A DNA stretch of 64,000 bases from CADCWN01 sp046328475 (GTDB lineage Bacteria; Chloroflexota; Chloroflexia; Thermomicrobiales; CADCWN01), in assembly GCA_046328475.1 (NCBI GenBank), contig JAXLWN010000026.1, positions 1-64,000 on the forward strand, in the 5' to 3' direction. Position numbers and translations under genes: made by a program. Shown here in pieces: positions 1 to 7,667 of the stretch; the first letter of the stretch is position 1; each line of letters begins with the position of its first letter. The notes under the pieces are model-generated. The model worked only from the letters and a program-made list of their open reading frames with translations, ran no database searches and was not told the DNA's origin.

Positions 1-398
1 GCTTCGGCGGGAGACGCAGCCGCCGCCCCGGCCGACACCAGAGCATCAGTCTCTCCCTTGTCAGGCACGGCGGCAGGCACCGGGCTACTGGCCGCTGGCT
101 CAACCAGCTCCGTCGCTATCGGCAGCGCGTTGGCTTCCGCGTCGGACGCTTCGGCCCCATTTCCAGGAGTATCGTCGTTGGGTTTGCTCGACTCGGCAGC
201 GGGCGCTGCCGCAGCAGTCTCTGGTTCAGCCACCTCGGCACCGGGTACCGCCGTGTCGTCTACCGGCTCCGGTGCCCCGGCTGCGAGGAGCGGTGCGCTG
301 GCCTCGGCTGCAGGCTCCGCCACAGGAATCTCCGGTTCGGTCGCTGCGTCGGGGTCATCAGCAGGCATCGTTGCTGGTTCGCGTCGCTCGTCCGCCAT
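1..398 (-). CDS. 5' end of an unknown acidic Ala/Pro/Glu-rich protein (runs off the left edge)
   Basis: An open minus-strand frame starts at ATG 398-396 and stays open for 132 codons to the window edge. The start is supported by a strong ribosome-binding site (AGGAGGGGG) just upstream. The visible protein begins MADERREPATMPADD and is almost entirely Ala, Pro, Glu, Asp, Thr and Val, with no hydrophobic segment and no recognisable fold. Such disordered acidic leaders precede DNA- or RNA-binding, kinase or transport domains in many actinobacterial and Chloroflexota proteins, but the functional part lies outside the window, so I assign no role. It is divergent from the kinase gene at 628. Confidence 0.6.
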   Translation of the reverse strand, partial: MADERREPATMPADDPDAATEPEIPVAEPAAEASAPLLAAGAPEPVDDTAVPGAEVAEPETAAAAPAAESSKPNDDTPGNGAEASDAEANALPIATELVEPAASSPVPAAVPDKGETDALVSAGAAAASPAE

Positions 399-627
399 GC
401 CCCCTCCTACCCCGGAGAGCCTACCTCCCCACCCCAGAGTATACCACGCGCGATCGGAACCCTGGCGATCCGTCGCCGCGACCTTCCGGCCGCCTTGGGC
501 GCAGCCGATAGGATCGCCCGCGCCTCCCGATCGACCCGCGCCCGGGGGCGAATCGGCTAGGACGATCGGGACTTATGACCTATGTCTTAAGTCTGTTCGC
601 AGGCCGCTCCGCTTTCTATAATCGAAC
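399..627. other. Divergent intergenic region
   Basis: This lies between the acidic-protein gene (leftward) and the kinase gene (rightward). A perfect -10 hexamer TATAAT sits at 617-622 on the plus strand, without a convincing -35 box at 16-19 bases. If it is used, the transcript would start near 628-631, so the GTG at 628 would be leaderless or the kinase would start further downstream. Nothing else is recognisable. Confidence 0.35.
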
Positions 628-2903
628 GTGAAGTATCGCCGAGCGCCGCCATCGCGCGAGCATTGTCGCTGCGGTCCGCCGGATCGCCGGTTTGTCCGGG
701 CTGCGAGGAGGCCACCCCTGATCCTCAAGAAGCCGCGTGCCGCTGCCCCACCGCCCCCGCCGCCCGCGGCGCGCGTCGGCTCGTCCGACGGTGCGCGCCG
801 CGTCAACACCGGCGGGCAGCGGCGCAACGTGCCGATCGTCGCCGGAACCGTCCTCCAGGGACGCTACCGGATCACCTCCACGCTCGGCATGGGCGGCATG
901 AGCACCGTCTACAAGGCGCTCGACCTCCGTTTTGCCAATGTCGAGCGCGCCTGCGCCGTCAAAGAGATGTTCGATCCGGGCGGCGACGAGGCCCTGCGCC
1001 GCCAGCGCACCTCCAACTTCGAGCGCGAGGCCGGCCTGCTGGCGGTCCTCGCCAACCCCCTCATCCCGAAGGTCTTCGACTACTTCTCCGAGGGTGGCAA
1101 CCACTACCTGGTGCAGGAGTTCATCCCCGGCCAGAACCTGGAAACCCTGCTAGAGCAGTCCCCGGAGCCCTTCCTCGAATCCCAGCTGATCGACTGGGGC
1201 GTCGCCATCTGCGACGTGCTCAGCTACCTGCACGGCCAATCGCCCAACCCGATCATCTTTCGCGACCTCAAGCCCTCCAACATCATGGCGAAGGAAGACC
1301 GCTCGCTGATGCTGATCGACTTCGGCATCGCCCGCACCTTCCAGCACCTCGAACGCGGCACCATGATCGGCACCGAGGGCTACGCCCCGCCCGAGCAATA
1401 TCGCGGCGTCGCCGACGCGCGCACCGACATCTACGCCCTCGGCGCGACGCTGCACCACCTGGCGACGCGGGTCGATCCCCGCTTCGAGACCCCGTTCACC
1501 TTCAACCAGCGCCCGCCGCGCACGCTCAACCCAACCCTCAGCACCGCGTTCGAGGCCGTCATTCTCCGCGCGACTGCCTACGCCCCGAGCGACCGCTACC
1601 CCACCGCCGCCGAGTTCAAGGCCGAACTCCTGCGCTGCCGTCGCGGCACCCGTCTCTTCGCCACGCCCATGCCCGTCACGCCCCTGCCGACCCCGGCAGC
1701 AGCGCCGCCTCCCCCCGAGCGCATCGGCGGCATCTCCGAGCGACTCAACGCCCCGACGACCGACGGCGAAGGGCGCGTGCGCCCCCTCCCGACCCGCACC
1801 GATGCGCCGAAGAGCCGCCGCGCCCAGGTGTTGCAGACCGTCGAGGCCCTGTCGCTGGCCCAGCCCGAGGCACCCGTCGCGCCACCCCAGGATCGCGTCG
1901 GCGCGCGACCGCAGGCGGCGGTCGCGGAAAGACTCCTCTGGACGGTCGCGACCGGCGACGAGATTCGCGGTGGCGGCACCGTCGCGGGCGATCTCTTCCT
2001 GATCGGCTCCTACGACACGCGCCTCTACGCGCTCGATCTGCGCACCGGCTCACCAATCTGGCAATTCGCCTCCGGGCGCGGCATCTGCTCCACGCCGCTG
2101 GTCTGGCGCGATGTGGTCATCGTCGGCAGCGAAGACGGCGCCGTCTACGGCCTCGCGCTCGACAACGGGCGGGTGAAATGGCGCTACCGCACCAACATGC
2201 CGGTGCGCTCGTCGCCGCGCCTCGTGGACGACACCGGCGGCATCATCATCGGCTCGGATGACTGCTTCATCTACAAGCTCGACGCCGCGAGCGGCGCGCT
2301 GCTCTGGCGCTATCGCACCTACGGCCCGGTGCGCTCCTCCGCCACCATCCAGGGGGGCCTGGCGGTCATCGGCTCGGACGACGGCTTCGTCTACGCCCTG
2401 GCCCCCGACTCCGGTCGCCAGCTTCTGGCGCTACGCCGCGAGCAAGCCGATCCTGGCCACACCCGATCATCATCGGCGGCGTGGTCGTCTGCGGCTCGCT
2501 GGACGGCTCGATCTACGGCCTCGGGGCCGCGCAAGGCGAATTCCGCTGGCGTTTCGAGACCGGCGGCCCGGTGATCGCCAGCGCCGTCGGCGATCACGGC
2601 GTCGCCTATCTCGGCTCATCCGCCGGGCGCTTCTACGCGCTCGATACGGCGACCGGCGAGCGCGTCTGGGAAGTGCCGCACGGCGGCCGGATCACCTCGA
2701 CCGCCAGCATGACCGCCGACTACCTCTACTACGGCGCATTGGACGGCTCAGTCTACTGCCTGGATCGCTCGAATGGCGCGGTCGCCTGGTCCCACGTCTG
2801 CGGCCGACCCATCTCCGGCCAGCCCGCGCTGGGCGGCAACATGGTCCTGATCGGATGCACCGACAACAAAATCTACGCCCTCGCCAACGGCGAGGAAGTC
2901 TGA
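628..2903 (+). pseudogene. Ser/Thr protein kinase with C-terminal PQQ-type beta-propeller, two frameshifts
   Basis: The N-terminal half is a complete Hanks-type kinase: glycine loop LGMGGMSTVYKA, ATP-binding Lys in CAVKEM, catalytic loop FRDLKPSNIM, DFG in LIDFGIAR and APPEQY in the activation segment. A Pro-rich linker follows, then seven or eight PQQ/WD-like blades (patterns such as VIGSDDGFVYAL and ALLWRYRTYGPV), usually a ligand- or cell-wall-sensing module. The reading frame breaks twice in about 45 bases. An extra base near 2423 shifts it from DSGRQL to WRYAASKPILATP, and another near 2463-2466 shifts it again to IIIGGVVVCGSLDGS, which runs to the stop at 2903. Either the gene is inactivated (kinase plus four blades still made) or the sequence has two indel errors. 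Start uncertain: GTG 628, or GTG 829 just before the kinase core. Confidence 0.8.
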
Positions 2904-2983
2904 GCCGCGCCAGGACAACCTGCCACCAACCTGCAACCTGGAACCCGCAAACCTGCAAACACCCGTAAGGAGGAACGACAACC

Positions 2984-3265
2984 GTGGCAATGCAAGTGGT
3001 GATCCACGTCCACAACGAAGACGCATTTCTCGCCGACATGGAGGCGCTGCCCGACCCGCACGCCAACTACATCCGGGTCACCAACCCGCGCAAGCGCGAC
3101 GGCAAATCGCTCAACACCCTGACCAACGGGGCCACCGCCTTCCTCTATCCCTGGACGCGCATCACCTTCCTCGAAATCATGGAAGACCTCGAGTCCCAGG
3201 ACAGCGGCGACAAGCTGCTGGGCTTCTTCCGCGAAAGTGGCAGCAGCAGCAACGGACGACGCTAG
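2984..3265 (+). CDS. Conserved-looking small protein of unknown function (93 aa)
   Basis: This short ORF starts at GTG 2984 (reads V-A-M-Q), 10 bases after a near-perfect AAGGAGG at about 2967, so expression is likely. The protein begins VAMQVVIHVHNEDAFLADME and has an alternating hydrophobic strand, a central Arg/Lys-rich loop (NPRKRDGKSLN) and an acidic C-terminal helix. It has no signal peptide or membrane segment. I do not recognise the family. It lies 80 bases after the kinase gene on the same strand and may be co-transcribed with it; its function is unknown. Confidence 0.65.
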   Translation: MAMQVVIHVHNEDAFLADMEALPDPHANYIRVTNPRKRDGKSLNTLTNGATAFLYPWTRITFLEIMEDLESQDSGDKLLGFFRESGSSSNGRR

Positions 3266-3270
3266 ACGAA

Positions 3271-3398
3271 GTGCTGAGTGCTGAGGCCGAGTGCTGAGTG
3301 AGTAACGAGTAACGAGTAACGAGTAGCGGACCGGGCTCTCTGCCCGACTGCCCGACTGCCCGACTCGACTCAGCACTCAGCACTCAGCACTCAGCACT
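3271..3398. repeat. Inverted heptamer array filling the spacer
   Basis: Tandem GTGCTGA and GAGTAAC units on the left are followed by three GCCCGACT octamers, then four CTCAGCA units on the right that are the reverse complement of the leftmost units. The two ends can pair into a long stem. The array begins six bases after the stop of the 93-aa gene and its right end overlaps the stop of the minus-strand microprotein gene (3397-3399). Confidence 0.85.
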
Positions 3399-3489
3399 AC
3401 CGTTCCGGCCACCGCGCCACCGCGTAGACCGCCGCGACAGCCACGATCACGATCACCCACTCAAGCGGCCCCAACCCCAGCAGCCTCAC
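3397..3489 (-). CDS. TatA-like single-helix microprotein (30 aa)
   Basis: This tiny minus-strand ORF starts at GTG 3489, six bases after the stop of the DUF3830 gene, so it is probably translationally coupled. The protein starts (M)RLLGLGPLEWVIVIVAVAA and ends VYAVARWPER. The start closely resembles TatA/TatB, which typically begin with a FGLGPLE-type motif and one short membrane helix followed by a hinge ending in LPE. What is missing is the amphipathic helix and acidic tail of real TatA (usually 55-90 aa). It could be a degraded TatA, a membrane anchor or regulator, or chance. Its stop codon (TAG) abuts a heptamer array, so the array may have truncated it. Confidence 0.42.
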   Translation of the reverse strand: MRLLGLGPLEWVIVIVAVAAVYAVARWPER

Positions 3490-3495
3490 CGCACG

Positions 3496-3912
3496 TCACT
3501 CGTTCCCCTCGAAGAGGATGTCCTGCGCCCCCTCCCACACAATCGTCCGCCCCATCTCGCGCAACTGCTCGCGCCCTTCCACGATCGTCAGGAAGTGGTT
3601 GCCGGCCAGCTGCCCCATCTTCGACGCGAAGCAGGTCGGGCCATAGGGGAACAGAATCTCCGTCTCGCTGTAGCCACCGGGATAAAGCAGAATCTCGCCC
3701 GGTGCCGGGTAGCTGGTGTGGTTCTCGAACCCCACCCCCACCTGAAACTCCCCGAGCGGCACCCACGCCGACTCCCCACTCCAGCGCGCCTGGATAATCT
3801 TCTGCTTGAACGGCAGCAACGCCAGAAACGCCGCGCACGTCTGCGGTGCCGCCTCACCCTCCAACTTCGCCACAAAACTGAAGCGCCCCACCGTGATGCG
3901 TAGCGTCTCCAC
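3496..3912 (-). CDS. DUF3830 family protein (cyclophilin-like fold)
   Basis: The 138-aa protein begins (M)ETLRITVGRFSFVAKLEGE and contains hallmark blocks of the DUF3830 cyclophilin-like family: APQTCAAFLALLPF near the N terminus, then FENHTSYPAPGEILLYPGG, EILFPYG and ASKMGQLAGNHFLTI. Family members are soluble beta-barrels of unknown activity, often near transport or amidohydrolase genes. The start is set at GTG 3912 because AGAGGAG lies eight bases upstream; an in-frame ATG at 3930 precedes that site and is less likely. The next gene downstream (3489) is only six bases away and likely shares the message. Confidence 0.75.
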   Translation of the reverse strand: METLRITVGRFSFVAKLEGEAAPQTCAAFLALLPFKQKIIQARWSGESAWVPLGEFQVGVGFENHTSYPAPGEILLYPGGYSETEILFPYGPTCFASKMGQLAGNHFLTIVEGREQLREMGRTIVWEGAQDILFEGNE

Positions 3913-4422
3913 GCGCGAAACTCCTCTCACTGTCCCCGTGCCTCGGTGCTACTGACCAACTGCGTATTGGCAGACGTTGTACCACAGAACGCCGCCCAGC
4001 GTGATGCCACCTATCCCGCCCCCACCCAGCTTCCCCTCTCCCCCTGTCATGCTGAGCGCAGCGAAGCAGCCGTCCACTCACTACTCTCTTGTCTCCTCTT
4101 CGTCTCCGCGTCCTCTGCGTCGTTCTCCGCGTCTCTGAGTCTCTGCGGTCTTCGTCCCCCTTCTCTCCACGCTCCACGCTCTTCTCTCCTCGCCCCTCAC
4201 CCCGTGCCCAACCCATACTCAACACCTACTCAACACACCAACGGTATCCTCGAACCACGATCGGCACCGATCAGCCCATCGTAGCTCTCGCCATTGGTCG
4301 GGCAACGCAGACATCGTGCAGGGATAGTACGGCAAGAGGCAAGACGACGCGACCCGTCCGGCAGGCGCGTACCCCAACATCGGCACGGTTGACGCCCCGG
4401 TGCCATCGGGAGGAAAGTTGCT
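3913..4422. other. Intergenic region with spacer repeats, no gene seen
   Basis: This 510-base divergent gap holds one copy of the palindromic element at 4043-4072 (core TGTCATGCTGAGCGCAGCG). It is followed by pyrimidine-rich near-heptamer text built on CTCCGCGT and CTCTTCTC units (4083-4200) and a short repeat of ACTCAACAC. No plausible ORF has a ribosome-binding site here, apart from the one belonging to the diguanylate cyclase at 4411. Confidence 0.5.
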
Positions 4423-5556
4423 GTGAGCGCACCATCCGCCGCGCCCGCCGAGCAGGCGCAACTCGACCCGCTCACCACGCTGGGCGACTCCCTGGCGCTG
4501 CTGGCGCGTCTCGAAACGGCGCTCACGCTGGTGGACGCCGAGCGTCGCCCGCTGGCCCTCCTGCAACTCGCTCTCGACCGCCTCCGCGTGGTGAACACCC
4601 GCCGGGGACGCAACGGCAACGACGACGACACCCTGCTCCGGCAACTGGCGAGCCTGCTCCGCGCCTTCGCCGCGCGCGAGGATGGCCCCGACGCCGAGCC
4701 GCCGATCGCCGAGGCCTTCCGCGTCGGCACAGACGAGTTCGTCCTGCTCCTGCCGCGCACCGGGCGCTTGCGCGCCCGTCGCCTCGCCGCTGCCCTGGTC
4801 GCCGAGGCCAGCTCTGAACGCATCCCCCTCAATGTCGGCATCGGCATGGCCGAGCCGGGCGAGATCGACCTGGGCAAGCTCCTCCTCGCCGCCGACGGCG
4901 CGCTGCGCGCCGCCCGCCTGCGCGGCGGCGGTCGCGCACGCCTGCTCACCCGCGCGCCGGAAGACGCGACCGGCGCGACCGGCGTGGTCGAATGGCTGGC
5001 CCGGCACACCATCGACACCGCGCACCAGCTCGACGAGGTCTACCAGCTCGCGCTCACCGATCCGCTCACCGGCCTGCCGAACCAGCGCGCCCTGACCCGC
5101 TTCCTCGACATCGAAGTCCCGCGCGCCCGGCGGCACAACCACCCGTTCGCCATCCTGCTGATCGACGGCGACAACCTGAAAGACTACAACCAGCAATTCG
5201 GCTACCCCGCCGGGGATGCCTGGATCAAAACCCTCGGCTCCCTGCTGGCCGACCAGACGCGCAGCAGCGACCTGACCGTGCGCTGGCGCATCGGCGACGA
5301 ATTCATCATCGCCATGCCCGAGACCAACCGCGACGCCGCCCTGCAAGCCGCCGAGCGGATCCGCCTCGCCGTCGTCCAGGCCGCCGCCGTGCTGCCGATC
5401 CCCGCCACCATCTCCATCGGCGTCGCCGCCTACCCCGACGACGGCACCACCGACGTGAGCCTCCTCAACCGCGCCGAAATTGCCAACGCCCTCGCCAAGA
5501 GCCGGGGCAAAAATCAGATCGCCTTCCTCCCCGACCCGCCCGAGGAAGAAGACTAA
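4423..5556 (+). CDS. Tandem-GGDEF protein, putative diguanylate cyclase or c-di-GMP sensor
   Basis: The 377-aa soluble protein has two GGDEF-fold halves. The first (about 35-185) retains the fold but its signature reads GTDEF at about 103-107 and it lacks the TDPLTGL entry motif. The second (about 210-370) has LALTDPLTGLPNQRAL, LLIDGDNLKDYN and an active-loop motif reading IGDEF at about 289-293. Canonical cyclases use GG(D/E)EF, so the first Gly is replaced in both; the second keeps the Asp-Glu-Phe that coordinate metal and substrate and may still be active. There is no I-site-like RxxD before the signature. Start GTG 4423 is supported by GGGAGGAAAG. A truncated relative of its C-terminus lies at about 7.3 kb. 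Confidence 0.75.
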   Translation: MSAPSAAPAEQAQLDPLTTLGDSLALLARLETALTLVDAERRPLALLQLALDRLRVVNTRRGRNGNDDDTLLRQLASLLRAFAAREDGPDAEPPIAEAFRVGTDEFVLLLPRTGRLRARRLAAALVAEASSERIPLNVGIGMAEPGEIDLGKLLLAADGALRAARLRGGGRARLLTRAPEDATGATGVVEWLARHTIDTAHQLDEVYQLALTDPLTGLPNQRALTRFLDIEVPRARRHNHPFAILLIDGDNLKDYNQQFGYPAGDAWIKTLGSLLADQTRSSDLTVRWRIGDEFIIAMPETNRDAALQAAERIRLAVVQAAAVLPIPATISIGVAAYPDDGTTDVSLLNRAEIANALAKSRGKNQIAFLPDPPEEED

Positions 5557-5622
5557 CAACAGCCTTCTATGGCTCGACCTACTTGCCCGGCGTCGGCACG
5601 CCCTCGTCGCTTGCCGCGCGTC

Positions 5623-7143
5623 TCAGGGCTGCTCGCTCACGTCAGCCGCGACGATCTTCAGCACGCCGTCCACCCCGCCGATCTCGTAGGTACCCTCGAA
5701 ATGCCGCACCGAGCCGTCCGCCTGCATCGCTTTCAGACGCATTACATGTCGTCGGTGATGCTTACCCCACAGACGACTTGCATTCGCCCGCGTCGTCGCA
5801 AACCCCGCGACGAAGTCCGCGTACGACTGCTGCGCCTGCAAGTCGGGGCCGAGCAGCGCGTAGGCGGCGACGTAGTCTCGCGCATCGATCGCCGCCGCGT
5901 AGCGGTAGACCACGTTGGCCTGGGCGAATGTCTCGTCATTCTCTACCGGGTAGAGCGTCCCCGGCGGGGTCAGCGTAGGCGTCGGGATGTCATCCTGGCA
6001 ACTCGGCGGTCGTATTCCCTCTCCGTCGACCTCCGGAGCCTCAACGGTACCTCCCCCTGGCAGCGTCACCATCCCGACAACCCGCTGCGGGCGCGGGCCG
6101 CAGTAGGTGCTCCAGACTACGGCGAATGCAGTCGCTTCGCCGTGCCGCAGCGTGACCGTGCTCCGCCACTCCTCCGGGAGGGTCATCGTGCCCACCTGGC
6201 CGGGGAGGGAGATGGGCCGTCCCTGCTCGTCGGCGAACTGCACCGTCGGGTAGCCGCGCACCCAGCAGGCGTCACCCGTCGCATTCACCAGGCTCAAACT
6301 CAGCACCAATTGGCCATAGGTGGCACCCTGCTCGTGCAGGATCGCCCCGCGCAGTTGCCCGGCCTCGCAGCGCGGCACCAGCGTGCGCCCCGGTTCGCTC
6401 AGGATGCGTCGCCCAAACTGGCCGAGCAGGACCTCGTTGGGGCTATTGGCATACTCCGGGTGCCACTCGAAGCGCGCCCGCTCGAAATACTGCACCCGGT
6501 ACACGTTCCCGTCCTCCAGTCGCTCGGCGAACTCCTCGCCGAGCGGGTAGCCGAACTGCGCCAGCCCGCCGTTCCCTTCCCAGTAGGCGAAGAACGCTGG
6601 CCGCGCCACGTTGTGCCCGGTCTCGGGGAAGTAGACCGCGCCGGGAATCGCCGCCACCGGCGAATCGGCAGGGTGGAGTCGCCGACCGAACTGCCCGAGT
6701 TGGATCTGGTAGGGAGGCGCATCCAGCGCGTGATACTCCAACCGCGCCCGTTCGAAGTACTGCACCGTGTACGGCTGCCCATCCTCCAGCACCTCCGCCT
6801 GCTCCCCGGCCAGCGGATAGCCATTCACCGCGAGCTGCCCGTGCGTCCACCAGTAGGTCAGGAACGGCTCGCGCACGCACTGCTGCGTCTCGGCGAAGCA
6901 GACGATCCCGCCCGGAGCAGAGGGCTGCTCGGACAAGTCCGGCGTGTACCAGGCGACCGCCGGGGCACCGTCGGGCGACGGTGGGGCCCCCGGTACTGCC
7001 GCCCGCGCCGCCGCCCGACCCGGAGCGAGCAGCGCCGCGACCAGCGCGGCCAGCGATAGCCACCACGCCAGCCGCGTGCGCAATCGCGCCGGGCGCACGC
7101 CAGACCTGGTCATGCGCTGTGCATACCACATTTCCCGCGACAC
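5623..7143 (-). CDS. Secreted multi-module protein: two 'YFERAR' repeats, DUF4232, NTF2-like tail
   Basis: An N-terminal signal or anchor segment (LAWWLSLAALVAALLAPGRA) precedes two homologous ~70-residue repeats with a block such as FGYPLGEEF and QYFERARFEWHPE, ending in LGQFGRRI. This exported repeat type is common in Chloroflexota and has unknown function. A DUF4232-like domain follows (CEAGQLRGAIL, then NATGDACWVRGYPTVQF), and last an NTF2-like region (VVYRYAAAIDARDYVAAYAL). The gene probably makes an extracytoplasmic binding protein. A start at GTG 7143 is preferred because AGGAGGTG is directly upstream; ATG 7131 is possible. It is convergent with the diguanylate cyclase. Confidence 0.72.
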   Translation of the reverse strand: MSREMWYAQRMTRSGVRPARLRTRLAWWLSLAALVAALLAPGRAAARAAVPGAPPSPDGAPAVAWYTPDLSEQPSAPGGIVCFAETQQCVREPFLTYWWTHGQLAVNGYPLAGEQAEVLEDGQPYTVQYFERARLEYHALDAPPYQIQLGQFGRRLHPADSPVAAIPGAVYFPETGHNVARPAFFAYWEGNGGLAQFGYPLGEEFAERLEDGNVYRVQYFERARFEWHPEYANSPNEVLLGQFGRRILSEPGRTLVPRCEAGQLRGAILHEQGATYGQLVLSLSLVNATGDACWVRGYPTVQFADEQGRPISLPGQVGTMTLPEEWRSTVTLRHGEATAFAVVWSTYCGPRPQRVVGMVTLPGGGTVEAPEVDGEGIRPPSCQDDIPTPTLTPPGTLYPVENDETFAQANVVYRYAAAIDARDYVAAYALLGPDLQAQQSYADFVAGFATTRANASRLWGKHHRRHVMRLKAMQADGSVRHFEGTYEIGGVDGVLKIVAADVSEQP

Positions 7144-7282
7144 GGCACCTCCTTTCTCTGCTCGCCTCCTATCAGTGAGAACGCACGAAGGGGCGCGGGG
7201 GTATGACACCCCCGCACCCATGCCATCCATTCGCCCGTTCGCCCCTACGGTCGGCGCGGCCCGCGATCCCCGCCGCATGGAC

Positions 7283-7381
7283 TGCCATCGCCACCGCCCT
7301 CGCCACAAGCCGGGGCAAAACCAGATCGCCTTCCTCCCCGCCTCGCCCGAGGAAGAATCCGACGACCAGCCGAACGAGTAG
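7283..7381 (+). pseudogene. Remnant of a GGDEF-protein C-terminus
   Basis: About 95 bases closely match the last 25-30 codons of the diguanylate cyclase at 4423-5556. The shared run includes the codons for ALA-SRGK and NQIAFLP followed by an acidic EEE tail and a stop at 7379-7381. One A is missing in the homopolymer after SRGK, so the upstream and downstream parts are in different frames. There is no start or other domain. This looks like the tail of a second cyclase whose body was lost, with the 5623-7143 gene now occupying the ground between the two similar tails. Confidence 0.6.
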
Positions 7382-7406
7382 CACAAGCCACGGAATCGCC
7401 GCCCCC

Positions 7407-7596
7407 GAGCCCGCGCAGGCGGGCTTTGCGGCGACCAACGGGAGCCTTCAGCCCAGGTCTTCAGACCTTGGGGCATTTCGCACACGCCAGGGATCATCCC
7501 ACGCGCAGCAACCGCCTCACCTCGTACCCAGTCCGCGCAGGCGGACTTCGCGGACCCGTGAGGGTTCTTCAGTCGGGATTTCAATCCAACGGCATT
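7407..7596. repeat. Two copies of a double-hairpin spacer element
   Basis: Copy A (about 7407-7478) has a first hairpin around CCCGCGCAGGCGGGC and a second around CCCAGGTCTTCAGACCTTGGG. Copy B (about 7525-7596) has TCCGCGCAGGCGGA and a weaker second hairpin around GGGATTTCAATCC. A third copy lies at 35893-35965. The stems covary (G-C exchanged in the first hairpin between A and B), which suggests the fold is kept. Confidence 0.65.
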
Positions 7597-7602
7597 CTTC
7601 AA

Positions 7603-7642
7603 CCAAAAACAAAGCGGCGGGGCCGTCAACCAGCCCCGCCGC
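7603..7642 (-). terminator. Rho-independent terminator of pnp
   Basis: Read on the minus strand, a 10-11 bp GC-only stem (GGCGGCGGGGC paired with GCCCCGCCGC, loop of about 8) is followed by TTTGTTTTTGG. It lies 25 bases after the pnp stop and in the right direction. Confidence 0.85.
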
Positions 7643-7667
7643 CCGTTCGCTTGTTCGCCCGTTCGCC

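Noticed and set aside
58..621. 187-codon Ser/Ala/Gly-rich plus-strand frame at the left edge
   Set aside because: It is antisense to the acidic protein whose start and ribosome-binding site are clear, and it has none of its own.
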